Assembly: GCA_947311745.1 (NCBI GenBank)
Contig: CAMZLT010000187.1
Span: 1 to 18,732, forward strand
Direction of reading: 5' to 3'
Origin: an uncultured Flavobacteriaceae bacterium
GTDB taxonomy: Bacteria; Bacteroidota; Bacteroidia; Flavobacteriales; Flavobacteriaceae
DNA: 18,732 bases
In this document: piece by piece, positions 7,706-15,262 of the stretch
Numbering within the stretch: position 1 is the first letter of the stretch
How the letters are laid out: every line of letters begins with the position of its first letter
The notes under the pieces: generated by a model
Seen by the model: only the letters and a program-made list of their open reading frames with translations
Database searches by the model: none
What the model was told of the DNA's origin: nothing
Made by a program: the position numbers and the translations under genes

Positions 7706-10555
7706 TTATTTACTTAAATACATTTTCCTACGAGCATACAAATCATAAAATTTATCATCTTTTAAATCATCAATAAATAAGATTGATTCTCCTGTTGATT
7801 TCATTTCTGGTCCTAAATTTTTATTTACATTTGGGAATTTATCAAACGAAAAAACAGGTTGTTTTATAGCAAAACCTTCTAATTGTGGGGTGAAATTAAA
7901 ATCGCTAACTTTATTTTCACCAAGCATTACTTTGGTTGCAAAATTCACATAAGGTTCTTTGTAAGCTTTTGAAATAAATGGAACAGTTCTCGATGCTCTA
8001 GGATTTGCTTCAATAATATAAACAATATCCTCTTTTATTGCAAACTGAATGTTTATTAGTCCAACTGTTTTAAGAGCAACAGCTATTTTTTTGGTATGAT
8101 CTTTTATTTGTTGCATAACAAATTCGCCTAAATTAAACGGAGGAAGGGTTGCATTCGAATCGCCAGAATGTACACCACAAGGTTCAATATGCTCCATAAC
8201 ACCAATAATATACACGTTTTCGCCATCGCAAATAGCATCGGCTTCGGCTTCAATTGCACCATCCAAATAGTGATCTAACAGCAATACATTATTTGGTATT
8301 TTTCGTAAAATATCTACTACATGCTCTTCTAATTCTTGTTTGTTAATTACAATTTTCATTCCTTGTCCTCCAAGCACATAACTTGGTCTTACTAAAATTG
8401 GAAAATCTAATTTATCTGCAATTTTAAGAGCTTCGTTAGCGTTGGTTGCAGTTCCGAATTCAGGATATGGAATATTTAATTTTTTCAATAACGTTGAAAA
8501 ACGACCTCTATCTTCGGCTAAATCCAAGGCATCATAACTTGTTCCTAAAATTTTAATATTATATTTTTCTAATTTTTCAGCAAGTTTTAAAGCAGTTTGT
8601 CCTCCTAATTGTACGATTACCCCTTCTGGTTTTTCATGTTGAATAATATCGTAAATGTGTTCCCAAAACACAGGCTCAAAATATAATTTATCCGCTATAT
8701 CAAAATCGGTAGAAACTGTTTCTGGATTACAATTAATCATAATAGTTTCATAACCACATTCTTTTGCTGCAAGCACACCATGCACACAACAATAATCAAA
8801 CTCAATCCCTTGTCCTATTCGGTTTGGACCAGAACCCAAGATAATTACTTTTTTTTTATCGGAAGCAATAGATTCGGTTTCGTAATATTTTTTGCCGGTT
8901 TTAGAAATTTTATTTTCAAAAGTAGAATAATAATAAGGTGTTTCAGCAGGAAATTCTGCGGCACAGGTATCTACAATTTTATAAACTCGCTGTACATCTA
9001 ATTCTTTTCGTTTGTTGTAAACATGACTCTCCAAACAACCAAGCATATGTGCAATTTGTCTATCACCATAGCCATTTTGTTTGGCCTTCAACAAAAGATC
9101 TTTTGGTAAATTTTCTAAGGTATATGAAGATATTTCCGTTTCTAAAAGGTGTAATTTTTCATATTGTTTTAAAAACCAAGTATCTATTTTTGTAATTTCA
9201 TTAATTTTATCTAAAGAAATTCCTGCTTGAATTGCATCATAAATAACAAAAACTCTATCCCAACTTGGATTTTTAAGTTTATCAATTATCACATCGTATC
9301 TTTTATATCCTTTACCATCGGCACCAATTCCGTTTCGTTTAATTTCTAAAGATTGTGTTGCTTTGTGTAATGCTTCTGTAAAGGATCTACCGATTCCCAT
9401 AACTTCACCAACAGATTTCATTTGTAAACCTAAAGTTCGTTCGGAGCCTTCGAATTTATCAAAATTCCACCTTGGTATTTTTACAATTACATAATCTAAG
9501 GTTGGCTCAAAATAAGCGGAAGTTGTCTTAGTAATTTGATTTTTTAACTCTGTTAAGTGATAACCTAAAGCTAATTTTGTTGCCACTTTAGCAATAGGAT
9601 AACCTGTCGCCTTAGATGCTAAAGCAGAAGATCTAGAAACTCTCGGATTTATTTCAATAGCAATAATATCCTCTTTTTCATCTGGGCTTACAGCAAATTG
9701 CACATTACAACCACCTGCAAAATCACCAATACTTCGCATCATATGAATGGCATAATCACGCATTCTCTGAAATGTAGTATCACTAAGTGTCATTGCGGGA
9801 GCTACGGTTATGGAATCTCCTGTATGAATTCCCATAGGATCCATATTTTCTACAGTACATATAATAATAACATTATCATTTTGATCGCGAAGTAATTCTA
9901 ATTCAAATTCTTTCCAACCGATTAATGCCTTATCTATCAACACTTCATGGATTGGTGATGCTTCTAAACCTCGTTGCAACAAGGTATCAAAATCTTTTTT
10001 ATCGTAAACAATAGATGCTCCTGAACCTCCAAGAGTAAACGAAGGACGTATAACCAACGGAAAACCATACTCTTGTGCAATTTCTTTTCCCTTTAAAAAA
10101 GAAGTTGCCGTTTGACTTGGTGCTTGCGGAATACCAATTTTATTCATTAGTATTCTAAATTTTTCTCGATCTTCGGTAATTTTTATAGCATCAATATCTA
10201 CACCAATCATGTTTACGTTAAAATCCTTCCAAATACCTTTATCATCTGCTTTTATACATAGATTCAATGCCGTTTGCCCTCCCATTGTTGGCAAAACAGA
10301 ATCTATATTTGGATGTTTTTTAAGAATTTCAACGATAGATTTTGTGGTAAGTGGTTTTAGATACACAAAATCCGCCATTTGCGGATCTGTCATTATCGTT
10401 GCAGGATTCGAATTTATTAAAATTACTTCAATACCTTCTTCTTTAAGTGAACGAATGGATTGCGTACCCGAATAATCAAATTCACATGCTTGTCCTATAA
10501 CTATTGGGCCTGAGCCAATAATTAATACCGATTTAATTGTGTTGTTTTTTGGCAT
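7706..10555 (-). CDS. carB: Carbamoyl-phosphate synthase large subunit, without the MGS-like domain
   Basis: This is the large subunit of glutamine-dependent carbamoyl-phosphate synthase, which makes carbamoyl phosphate from bicarbonate, ammonia (from CarA) and two ATP for pyrimidine and arginine synthesis. The two homologous halves are clear: GSGPIVIGQACEFDYSG near the N terminus and GSGPNRIGQGIEFDY at about residues 572-590. Each is followed by an ATP-grasp domain (RPSFTLGGSGAS and RPSYVLGGQGM; EINPRVSRSSALASKATGYP and EANPRASRTVPFISKA). With the start at the ATG at 10553-10555 the protein has 949 residues. The E. coli enzyme has 1073; the missing piece is the C-terminal MGS-like domain that binds the effectors UMP and ornithine. 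An in-frame TTG at 10573 is not the start, because a consensus promoter box overlaps it. CarA is not in the window. Confidence 0.97.
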   Translation of the reverse strand: MPKNNTIKSVLIIGSGPIVIGQACEFDYSGTQSIRSLKEEGIEVILINSNPATIMTDPQMADFVYLKPLTTKSIVEILKKHPNIDSVLPTMGGQTALNLCIKADDKGIWKDFNVNMIGVDIDAIKITEDREKFRILMNKIGIPQAPSQTATSFLKGKEIAQEYGFPLVIRPSFTLGGSGASIVYDKKDFDTLLQRGLEASPIHEVLIDKALIGWKEFELELLRDQNDNVIIICTVENMDPMGIHTGDSITVAPAMTLSDTTFQRMRDYAIHMMRSIGDFAGGCNVQFAVSPDEKEDIIAIEINPRVSRSSALASKATGYPIAKVATKLALGYHLTELKNQITKTTSAYFEPTLDYVIVKIPRWNFDKFEGSERTLGLQMKSVGEVMGIGRSFTEALHKATQSLEIKRNGIGADGKGYKRYDVIIDKLKNPSWDRVFVIYDAIQAGISLDKINEITKIDTWFLKQYEKLHLLETEISSYTLENLPKDLLLKAKQNGYGDRQIAHMLGCLESHVYNKRKELDVQRVYKIVDTCAAEFPAETPYYYSTFENKISKTGKKYYETESIASDKKKVIILGSGPNRIGQGIEFDYCCVHGVLAAKECGYETIMINCNPETVSTDFDIADKLYFEPVFWEHIYDIIQHEKPEGVIVQLGGQTALKLAEKLEKYNIKILGTSYDALDLAEDRGRFSTLLKKLNIPYPEFGTATNANEALKIADKLDFPILVRPSYVLGGQGMKIVINKQELEEHVVDILRKIPNNVLLLDHYLDGAIEAEADAICDGENVYIIGVMEHIEPCGVHSGDSNATLPPFNLGEFVMQQIKDHTKKIAVALKTVGLINIQFAIKEDIVYIIEANPRASRTVPFISKAYKEPYVNFATKVMLGENKVSDFNFTPQLEGFAIKQPVFSFDKFPNVNKNLGPEMKSTGESILFIDDLKDDKFYDLYARRKMYLSK

Positions 10556-10570
10556 TAGCTTTTGTTTGTG

Positions 10571-10599
10571 CAAAGATAAATTTTAGTAACACAAACAAA
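10571..10599 (-). promoter_or_regulatory. Promoter of carB
   Basis: On the minus strand TTTG (plus 10596-10599), 17 bases, then TATCTTTG (plus 10571-10578) is an exact match to the Bacteroidota promoter. Transcription would start at about 10565, leaving a leader of only about 10 bases before the carB ATG at 10555. No attenuator or pyrimidine-responsive leader fits in that space. Confidence 0.7.
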
Positions 10600-10627
10600 A
10601 ACTAATTTTTCAAAACTTATTAAGAAT

Positions 10628-10794
10628 TTATGTTAAAAAGATAAAATAAACCAATAAAGCAATTGCTACAATTAGAATACTAATAACAACATTTAATGTG
10701 CTTTTTTTATTTTTTTTTTGTTTTTTATCTATAGATTTGACGGAATTATTAGTAACTTTTTTATTTTTTTCAACAAGACCTTTTACTTCCTTAT
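10628..10794 (-). other. -1 frame extension of the coiled-coil gene encoding a membrane anchor
   Basis: Directly after the stop of the 10795-11307 gene, the frame one base back is open to a TAA at 10628-10630. Joined at the A run it adds 56 residues: a Lys-rich linker starting INKEVKGLVEKNKK, then a hydrophobic segment (LNVVISILIVAIALLVYFIF) and the last residues LT. This would be a C-terminal single-span anchor with almost nothing beyond it. The fragment has no ATG, GTG or TTG start before the hydrophobic segment, so it can only be translated as a continuation of the upstream gene. The linker continues the composition of the coiled-coil protein, which supports a single ancestral gene. Confidence 0.7.
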
Positions 10795-11307
10795 TTATTT
10801 TTTTTTTTTCGTATTAACAACACTTGGTTTTTGTACTAACTTTTTTGGTGAATCATCTTCTATATCCTCTATACCCAATGATTTTAAAGAAATTTCTAAT
10901 TCCTTCGTATTAATTTCTCCTTTAATTTTATCTAATTTTTCTTTTATACTTAAATATTGATTTTTTTGTTTTTGTTTCTCTATTTCCTTAACAAGGAAAT
11001 CATTTTCATTTGTAAGCTCTGCACCTTCTTGTCCTGTTAAATTTTCATTTTCTAATACAGAATCACTTCTCTTAGTTTTTTTATCAACAACATTGTCATG
11101 CAAATTAATTACACCGTTTTTTTCATCATCTAAATTTACAAGAATATCTTTCTTATTTTCTAACGCATCTATTGTATTGTTTTCCAACTCAACAGTAGAA
11201 TTTAATTGCTCAGATATTTTTTTATCTGCCAGTAAACTATCAAATTGCTTATGCATATTTGATAATTCTTTTTTTAAATCTTCTAAATTTTTATCTGTAG
11301 TTCCCAT
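10795..11307 (-). CDS. Coiled-coil protein of unknown function, frameshifted before a membrane anchor
   Basis: This 170-residue charged protein contains several predicted coiled-coil stretches (NLEDLKKELSNMHKQFDSLL; residues about 100-135 with Glu, Lys and Asn-rich heptads) and no Cys or recognisable enzyme motif. It ends in four Lys encoded by twelve consecutive A, directly followed by TAA. A shift to the -1 frame in this run would extend it to 226 residues with a C-terminal membrane span (see the extension at 10628-10794). As annotated it would be soluble; as a fusion it would be tail-anchored in the inner membrane, facing the cytoplasm. The gene is divergent from the roadblock gene with an 82-base gap, and its end lies 72 bases before the carB start. 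Whether it is a decaying gene, a recoded gene or a homopolymer base-count error cannot be told from one sequence. Confidence 0.75.
   Translation of the reverse strand: MGTTDKNLEDLKKELSNMHKQFDSLLADKKISEQLNSTVELENNTIDALENKKDILVNLDDEKNGVINLHDNVVDKKTKRSDSVLENENLTGQEGAELTNENDFLVKEIEKQKQKNQYLSIKEKLDKIKGEINTKELEISLKSLGIEDIEDDSPKKLVQKPSVVNTKKKK
10798..10809 (-). repeat. A12 homopolymer, candidate slippage site
   Basis: Twelve T on the plus strand (A on the coding strand) occupy 10798-10809, between ACG and TAA of the coiled-coil gene. Runs of this length are known sites of transcriptional slippage and of -1 ribosomal slippage (A AAA AAA heptamers). One extra A, or a -1 shift, joins the coiled-coil part to the membrane-anchor frame. 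The in-frame stop directly after the run would favour shifting by making the ribosome pause. Confidence 0.6.
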
Positions 11308-11334
11308 AGTAATAAAATACTTTTTTATATTTTA

Positions 11335-11367
11335 TTTGGTAAATGTATAAAAAAAAATGTACTTTTG
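11335..11367 (+). promoter_or_regulatory. Promoter of the roadblock-protoglobin genes
   Basis: TTTG (11335-11338), 21 bases, TACTTTTG (11360-11367) is an exact Bacteroidota promoter match. Transcription would start at about 11373, some 17 bases before the ATG at 11390. The -7 box overlaps an earlier in-frame ATG at 11357, so that ATG cannot be the usual start from this promoter. Confidence 0.75.
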
Positions 11368-11389
11368 CTTAAAAATTAATAATAATTTT

Positions 11390-11779
11390 ATGAGAGGATT
11401 AGAAAGGATTTTAAGAAACTTGGTAGATAATACCAATTCTGAAGCAGCAGTTTTAGTAAACTCTGAAGGATTAACAATAGCTTCGGTACATGCAGAAAAC
11501 GAAGATAGAGTTGCTGTAATGATTGCTTCTTTACATTCTATGGGTGAAAAATTTTCAAATGATTTAAGCAAAGGTGGCATCAATCAGTTTTACATTAAAA
11601 CCGATACGGGTTATATTTTATTAAAAGATGTAAACAAAAACACTATTTTGGGTTTAATTGCAAAAGAAGATACCAAATTAGGTTTATTAATGATGTACTT
11701 AGACGCTTCTGTAAAAGAAATATCTAGTATTTTAAATGATGACAGTACTTTAGATTTAAACGTTAGATCGATTATTTAA
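11390..11779 (+). CDS. Roadblock/LC7 domain protein (MglB-like)
   Basis: This 129-residue protein is essentially one Roadblock/LC7 domain, the small alpha/beta fold that dimerises and, in bacteria, often regulates MglA-type Ras-like GTPases or serves as a scaffold. The recognisable pattern is an N-terminal helix RGLERILRNLV, the strand-turn SEAAVLVNSEGLTIAS at about 17-32, the helix VAVMIASLHSMGEKFSNDL, then strands FYIKTDTGYILLKDV and TILGLIAKED, and a C-terminal helix LGLLMMYLDASVKEI. No signal peptide or membrane span is present. The start at 11390 is preferred to the in-frame ATG at 11357 because the promoter's -7 box covers the latter. A protoglobin gene follows 85 bases downstream and a coiled-coil gene is divergent. 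No MglA-like GTPase gene lies in the window, so its partner is unknown. Confidence 0.88.
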   Translation: MRGLERILRNLVDNTNSEAAVLVNSEGLTIASVHAENEDRVAVMIASLHSMGEKFSNDLSKGGINQFYIKTDTGYILLKDVNKNTILGLIAKEDTKLGLLMMYLDASVKEISSILNDDSTLDLNVRSII

Positions 11780-11807
11780 ACATTTTTCCAAATCACTAAT
11801 TATTTTT

Positions 11808-11825
11808 TTCATAATTTTTTATGAA
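11808..11825 (+). terminator. Weak AT-rich hairpin between roadblock and protoglobin genes
   Basis: TTCATAA (11808-11814) and TTATGAA (11819-11825) form a 7-base-pair stem with a TTTT loop. It has little GC and is followed only by GTTTTG-type sequence, so it may be a partial terminator, an mRNA processing structure or chance. No promoter box was found between it and the ATG at 11865. Confidence 0.25.
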
Positions 11826-11864
11826 TGTTTTGTCGTGCTTTTTTTTAACTAAAATAAAAACCAG

Positions 11865-12446
11865 ATGTTACATCAAATAACCAAACAAATTCTATCCGAA
11901 TTACCAGATCAAACCAAACTAAACAATGAAGATATACAAGTGCTAAAAAGAAATAAAGAGTTTGTTTTTTCTTTGGCAAATGTACTAGTAAAGGATTTTT
12001 ACGACGCTTTATTTGGTAATGATGCAACCAAAGCAATATTCAAACCTGGTGAACGAGAAATTCGTGAAAAATCTTTAGGAATGTGGATGGTTAAAACCAT
12101 TGAAGGAAAATTTGATTTGGATTATTGGTCATGGCAAACTTTTGTAGGAATTTTACACGTAAAACGTCGTGTTACCAACAATATGATGATTGTAATGATG
12201 GGAAGAGTAACCGATATTATTATTACACAAGCAGTCCTGAAATTACCTACCGAAGAAGCATTAGCTCTAAAAACTGCATGGATTAAATTTGCAAATACAA
12301 CGTTATCTTTAATTGCCGAAGCGTACCATATTTTCTACATGAAAGCTGTGAGTAACGTTACGGGAATGAATCAAAATTTATTAAACAATGCGGTAAAAGT
12401 TGAAATTGATAATCTAGTAGATCAAAACAAAAAATTTAGAATTTAA
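11865..12446 (+). CDS. Protoglobin (stand-alone sensor-globin domain)
   Basis: This 193-residue protein matches the protoglobin/globin-coupled-sensor fold in length and in its most conserved stretch, YWSWQTFVGILHVKRRV at residues 87-103. His98 is expected to be the proximal haem ligand, with the Tyr-Trp and Trp-Gln pairs preceding it. Other family-like segments are DFYDALFGND (44-53) and KSLGMWMVKTIEGKFD (69-84). Unlike globin-coupled sensors it carries no methyl-accepting, GGDEF or kinase domain, so it should bind O2, CO or NO as a single-domain haem protein. The roadblock gene upstream on the same strand is the only evident functional neighbour and the two may be cotranscribed. The gene meets dciA tail to tail with a 5-base gap. 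The protoglobin assignment is confident; the role (sensor, NO defence or other) is open. Confidence 0.88.
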   Translation: MLHQITKQILSELPDQTKLNNEDIQVLKRNKEFVFSLANVLVKDFYDALFGNDATKAIFKPGEREIREKSLGMWMVKTIEGKFDLDYWSWQTFVGILHVKRRVTNNMMIVMMGRVTDIIITQAVLKLPTEEALALKTAWIKFANTTLSLIAEAYHIFYMKAVSNVTGMNQNLLNNAVKVEIDNLVDQNKKFRI

Positions 12447-12451
12447 CTTTT

Positions 12452-12742
12452 TCAAAGAAATCGAATATTTTTTATTAAATCTTGCTTTAATTCAGTATTT
12501 AGCATTTTAATTATCTCCTCTTTTCTATACGTATATTCTTGTCGTAATGTAGAAGATAATAAGGATATTGTCAACAAATTTTTATTAAATTTTACGTTAG
12601 TAGTATATGTCCAAGCTCCTTCACCCATAACATTACGCCAAGCATTTTTGATTTCTATTTGATGAATACCTTGCTCTAATTTATTTTTTTTAAGCATTTT
12701 TTCAATAATATCTCCAATAGAATTTAGATTATGGTAGTTCAT
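12452..12742 (-). CDS. DUF721 protein, DciA-like
   Basis: This 96-residue protein belongs to the DUF721 family, which includes DciA, the replicative-helicase loader or operator of bacteria that lack DnaC/DnaI. Family features are the N-terminal helix IGDIIEKMLKKNKLEQGI, the segment IKNAWRNVMGEGAWTYTTNV near residues 31-50, and the strand-helix LLTISLLSSTLRQEYTYRKEEI, where DUF721 proteins typically show a Ser-x-x-x-x-x-Gln/Glu pattern. It lies 34 bases downstream of recF on the same strand, a common arrangement for this family, and is probably the second gene of a recF operon. It is short and has only the DUF721 core. Function as helicase loader is inferred from the family. Confidence 0.85.
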   Translation of the reverse strand: MNYHNLNSIGDIIEKMLKKNKLEQGIHQIEIKNAWRNVMGEGAWTYTTNVKFNKNLLTISLLSSTLRQEYTYRKEEIIKMLNTELKQDLIKNIRFL

Positions 12743-12776
12743 AGAATTTTATTTTACACGTATTAACAAAGATAAG

Positions 12777-13856
12777 CTATAATTCAAAAAAATTGTACTC
12801 TTGATTACTTTTTTTTAGAATATTTTCAGTTCTATTTCGGTGCGTATCGGTAATAAATATTTGGCCAAAAGTGTCTTTATTTACTAAATCAATAAGTTTT
12901 GAGACACGACTTTCGTCTAATTTATCAAAAATATCATCTAACAATAATATTGGTTTCTTACCACTTGTTTCTTTAATAAAATCAAACTGTGCCAATTTTA
13001 AAGCAATTAAAAAGGATTTTTGTTGTCCTTGCGAACCGTATTTTTTTATAGGATAATCATCAATTTTAAAAATCAAATCATCTTTGTGAACACCGTGCGA
13101 AGTATGTTGCAAAATTCTATCTTTTTGCGTATTATTTTTTAATAATTCATCAAATTTAGCATTGTGCAATTGCGATTTATATTCTAAATCTACCATTTCC
13201 GTTCCGCTAGAGATATTTTGATACCTCGTTTTAAAAATAGGAATAAATTTTTCTAAAAAAGCACTTCTTTTTACAAAAATAGCTTCTCCTAACGGAATAA
13301 TTTGTTCGTTATATACCTCAAGATTTAAAGCATCAAAGGTGTGATTTGCGGCAAAATACTTCAATAAAGAATTTCTTTGTGAAATTAATTTGTTATATTT
13401 AAGTAATTCTTGCAAAAAAGAATTGTCTAATTGTGCGATAACACTATCCATAAATTTACGTCTAGTATCGCTACCTTCAATAATTAAATTACTGTCGTAT
13501 GGCGAAATAATTACCAACGGAATTGTACCAATATGACTGGACAATTTTTCGTATAATTTACCATTTTTTTTAATGATTTTTTTATAGCCTTTTTTAAGAC
13601 TACAATGTATATTAATATCTTTACTATCATTATTATACAATCCCTCAATTACAAAAAAATCTTGTTGATGCTTTATGTGTTGTGCTGCAATATTATTAAA
13701 ATATCCTTTAGTAAAAGATAGGTAATAAATTGCTTCTAAAACATTTGTTTTTCCAACACCATTATTACCAGTAAAGCAATTAATTTTTGTACTGAAATCA
13801 AATTCTGCAACGGCAAAATTTTTATAATTTATAAGATTTATTTTTTTTAGAATCAT
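12777..13856 (-). CDS. recF: DNA replication/repair protein RecF
   Basis: RecF is an SMC-like ATPase that, with RecO and RecR, helps load RecA at single-strand gaps. This 359-residue protein has normal RecF length and all the key motifs: Walker A GNNGVGKT (30-37), the RecF motif GSDTRRKFMD (128-137), the ABC signature GSQGQQKS (274-281), Walker B ILLLDDIFDKLD (303-314) and the C-terminal D-loop region FITDTHR. The N terminus KINLINYKNFAVAEFDF is typical. It is divergent from the TPR gene, with a 91-base gap, and is followed by the DUF721 gene. A near-match promoter (TAATTTTTG, one base longer than consensus between the TA and the TTTG) is present on the minus strand just upstream of the ATG. 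Confidence 0.96.
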   Translation of the reverse strand: MILKKINLINYKNFAVAEFDFSTKINCFTGNNGVGKTNVLEAIYYLSFTKGYFNNIAAQHIKHQQDFFVIEGLYNNDSKDINIHCSLKKGYKKIIKKNGKLYEKLSSHIGTIPLVIISPYDSNLIIEGSDTRRKFMDSVIAQLDNSFLQELLKYNKLISQRNSLLKYFAANHTFDALNLEVYNEQIIPLGEAIFVKRSAFLEKFIPIFKTRYQNISSGTEMVDLEYKSQLHNAKFDELLKNNTQKDRILQHTSHGVHKDDLIFKIDDYPIKKYGSQGQQKSFLIALKLAQFDFIKETSGKKPILLLDDIFDKLDESRVSKLIDLVNKDTFGQIFITDTHRNRTENILKKSNQEYNFFEL

Positions 13857-13917
13857 AACTTATTGCAAAAAAACAAAAATTACCTGATTAATACACCTCC
13901 TTTTTAAATAAAAATTA

Positions 13918-13925
13918 TATTTTTG
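13918..13925 (+). promoter_or_regulatory. -7 promoter box for the TPR-ribH genes
   Basis: TATTTTTG at 13918-13925 is an exact TAnnTTTG box, 22 bases before the ATG at 13948. No clear TTTG is seen about 20 bases upstream, so the -33 element is weak or degenerate. Confidence 0.5.
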
Positions 13926-13947
13926 CACTTCGTAAATTAAAATTATT

Positions 13948-14739
13948 ATGGCAACCTATAAAAAAAGAGGAAATAAAATTAGAAAACCAAAAGTAGATGA
14001 TACTATTGCAGATTTAGAACAAGTTGAATTTGATGGAGAATCTACAACTAAAGAGGTATTTGACGCATTAGATGTTACAGCAAGTAAATCCGAAGAATGG
14101 TTAGAAAAAAATCAAAAAGCTATTTTTACAGTTTTAGGAATTGTTTTAATCGGTATTTTAGCATATGTTGGCTATACTAGATTCATCCAAGCACCTAAAG
14201 AAATAAAAGCAGCAGATGATTTTGCCTATGCAAAAAGTTTATTTTTCGAAGCTGATAAAGCTACACAAAATATAGATTCCCTATATACTATTGCTTTAAA
14301 TGGTAAAGATAATAAATTTGGTTTATTAGATATTACAAAAGAATATTCCGGCACAAAAGCAGGTAATTTAGCAAATTATATGGCAGGAATCGCATATACT
14401 AATATGAATGACTACAAAAACGCCATTGCATACTTACAAAAATTTGAAGCAGATGATGCTGCTTTAGGTCCAATTGCAACTGGTAAAATTGGTGATGCTT
14501 TTTCAGATTTAGAACAACTAAACGAAGCTTTTGACTATTATAGTAAAGCTGCTAAAATGGTAGATAACGAAGTTACTACTCCTTTATATTTATTCAAAGC
14601 GGCAAGTACAGCTATGGAGTTAAAAAAATACGATCAAGCATTAAAAATGTTTAGCGAAATTAAAGAAAAATATCCTAATGCGGATGAAGCAAAACGAATT
14701 GATTTATACATTAATCAAGCAAAATACGCTTCTAAATAA
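13948..14739 (+). CDS. Membrane-anchored tetratricopeptide repeat protein
   Basis: This 263-residue protein has a basic N-terminal tail (KKRGNKIRKPK) and one membrane span at about residues 59-77 (IFTVLGIVLIGILAYVGYT), then a periplasmic helical region. The last 130 residues contain TPR-like pairs: KAGNLANYMAGIAYTNMNDY, IGDAFSDLEQLNEAFDYYSKA and LKKYDQALKMFSEIKEKYPN. The architecture (short cytoplasmic tail, single span, C-terminal TPRs) is like YfgM-type proteins that work with the Sec translocon, but no specific partner is shown. It is divergent from recF and lies 12 bases before ribH, so the two are probably cotranscribed. Cotranscription with ribH need not mean a role in riboflavin synthesis. 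Confidence 0.85.
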   Translation: MATYKKRGNKIRKPKVDDTIADLEQVEFDGESTTKEVFDALDVTASKSEEWLEKNQKAIFTVLGIVLIGILAYVGYTRFIQAPKEIKAADDFAYAKSLFFEADKATQNIDSLYTIALNGKDNKFGLLDITKEYSGTKAGNLANYMAGIAYTNMNDYKNAIAYLQKFEADDAALGPIATGKIGDAFSDLEQLNEAFDYYSKAAKMVDNEVTTPLYLFKAASTAMELKKYDQALKMFSEIKEKYPNADEAKRIDLYINQAKYASK

Positions 14740-14751
14740 TATCGTCAAAAT

Positions 14752-15231
14752 ATGGCAACGACCGATTTATCTTATTACGATAAAACAACCATCCCAAACG
14801 CTAAAGAACTTAGGTTTGGGATTGTTGTTTCTGAATGGAATGCAGACATAACCGAAAACCTTTTTAAAGGAACAAAAGAAACTCTATTAGACTGTGGTGC
14901 TTTGCCTGGAAATATTATTCGTAAAAATGTTCCTGGCAGTTTTGAACTAGTATTTGGTGCAAAAAAACTAATCCAACAATTTAATAATTCCGATTTAGAT
15001 GCAATAATTGTAATTGGTAATGTAATTCAAGGCGAAACCAAACATTTTGACTTTGTTTGTCAAGGCGTAACACAAGGAATTAAAGATTTGAATGTTTTAT
15101 ATAATATTCCTGTTATTTTTTGTGTTTTAACCGATGATAACAAACAACAATCTATAGACAGATCTGGAGGAAAACATGGCAACAAAGGAACAGAAGCAGC
15201 TATCACAGCAATAAAAATGGCTGAATTTTAA
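14752..15231 (+). CDS. ribH: 6,7-dimethyl-8-ribityllumazine synthase
   Basis: Lumazine synthase condenses 5-amino-6-ribitylaminouracil with 3,4-dihydroxy-2-butanone 4-phosphate, the penultimate step of riboflavin synthesis, usually in a pentameric or 60-subunit shell. The 159 residues cover the whole family. Landmarks are FGIVVSEWNADIT (22-34, substrate-binding Trp), VPGSFELVFGAKK (60-72), GNVIQGETKHFDFVC (89-103) with catalytic His98, and the phosphate-binding region with Arg137 and GGKHGNKG (139-146). It lies 12 bases after the TPR gene, with no ribosome-binding sequence and no FMN riboswitch visible. The other rib genes are not in the window, so the pathway is dispersed. Confidence 0.97.
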   Translation: MATTDLSYYDKTTIPNAKELRFGIVVSEWNADITENLFKGTKETLLDCGALPGNIIRKNVPGSFELVFGAKKLIQQFNNSDLDAIIVIGNVIQGETKHFDFVCQGVTQGIKDLNVLYNIPVIFCVLTDDNKQQSIDRSGGKHGNKGTEAAITAIKMAEF

Positions 15232-15241
15232 GACTTTTCTA

Positions 15242-15249
15242 TACATTTG
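15242..15249 (+). promoter_or_regulatory. -7 promoter box before the DUF1801-like gene
   Basis: TACATTTG is an exact -7 box ending 14 bases before the ATG at 15263. No TTTG is present at the right distance upstream, since the ribH 3' end fills that place. It could be a weak internal promoter. Confidence 0.4.
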
Positions 15250-15262
15250 AAAAAATTCAATC

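Noticed and set aside
10553..10573. Longer carB reading frame from a TTG at 10573
   Set aside because: The codon lies inside the -7 promoter box TATCTTTG; the ATG at 10555 gives the usual CarB N terminus and a short leader.
11332..11583. 83-residue minus-strand frame over the roadblock gene
   Set aside because: It is antisense to a well-recognised Roadblock domain and has no promoter or family pattern of its own.
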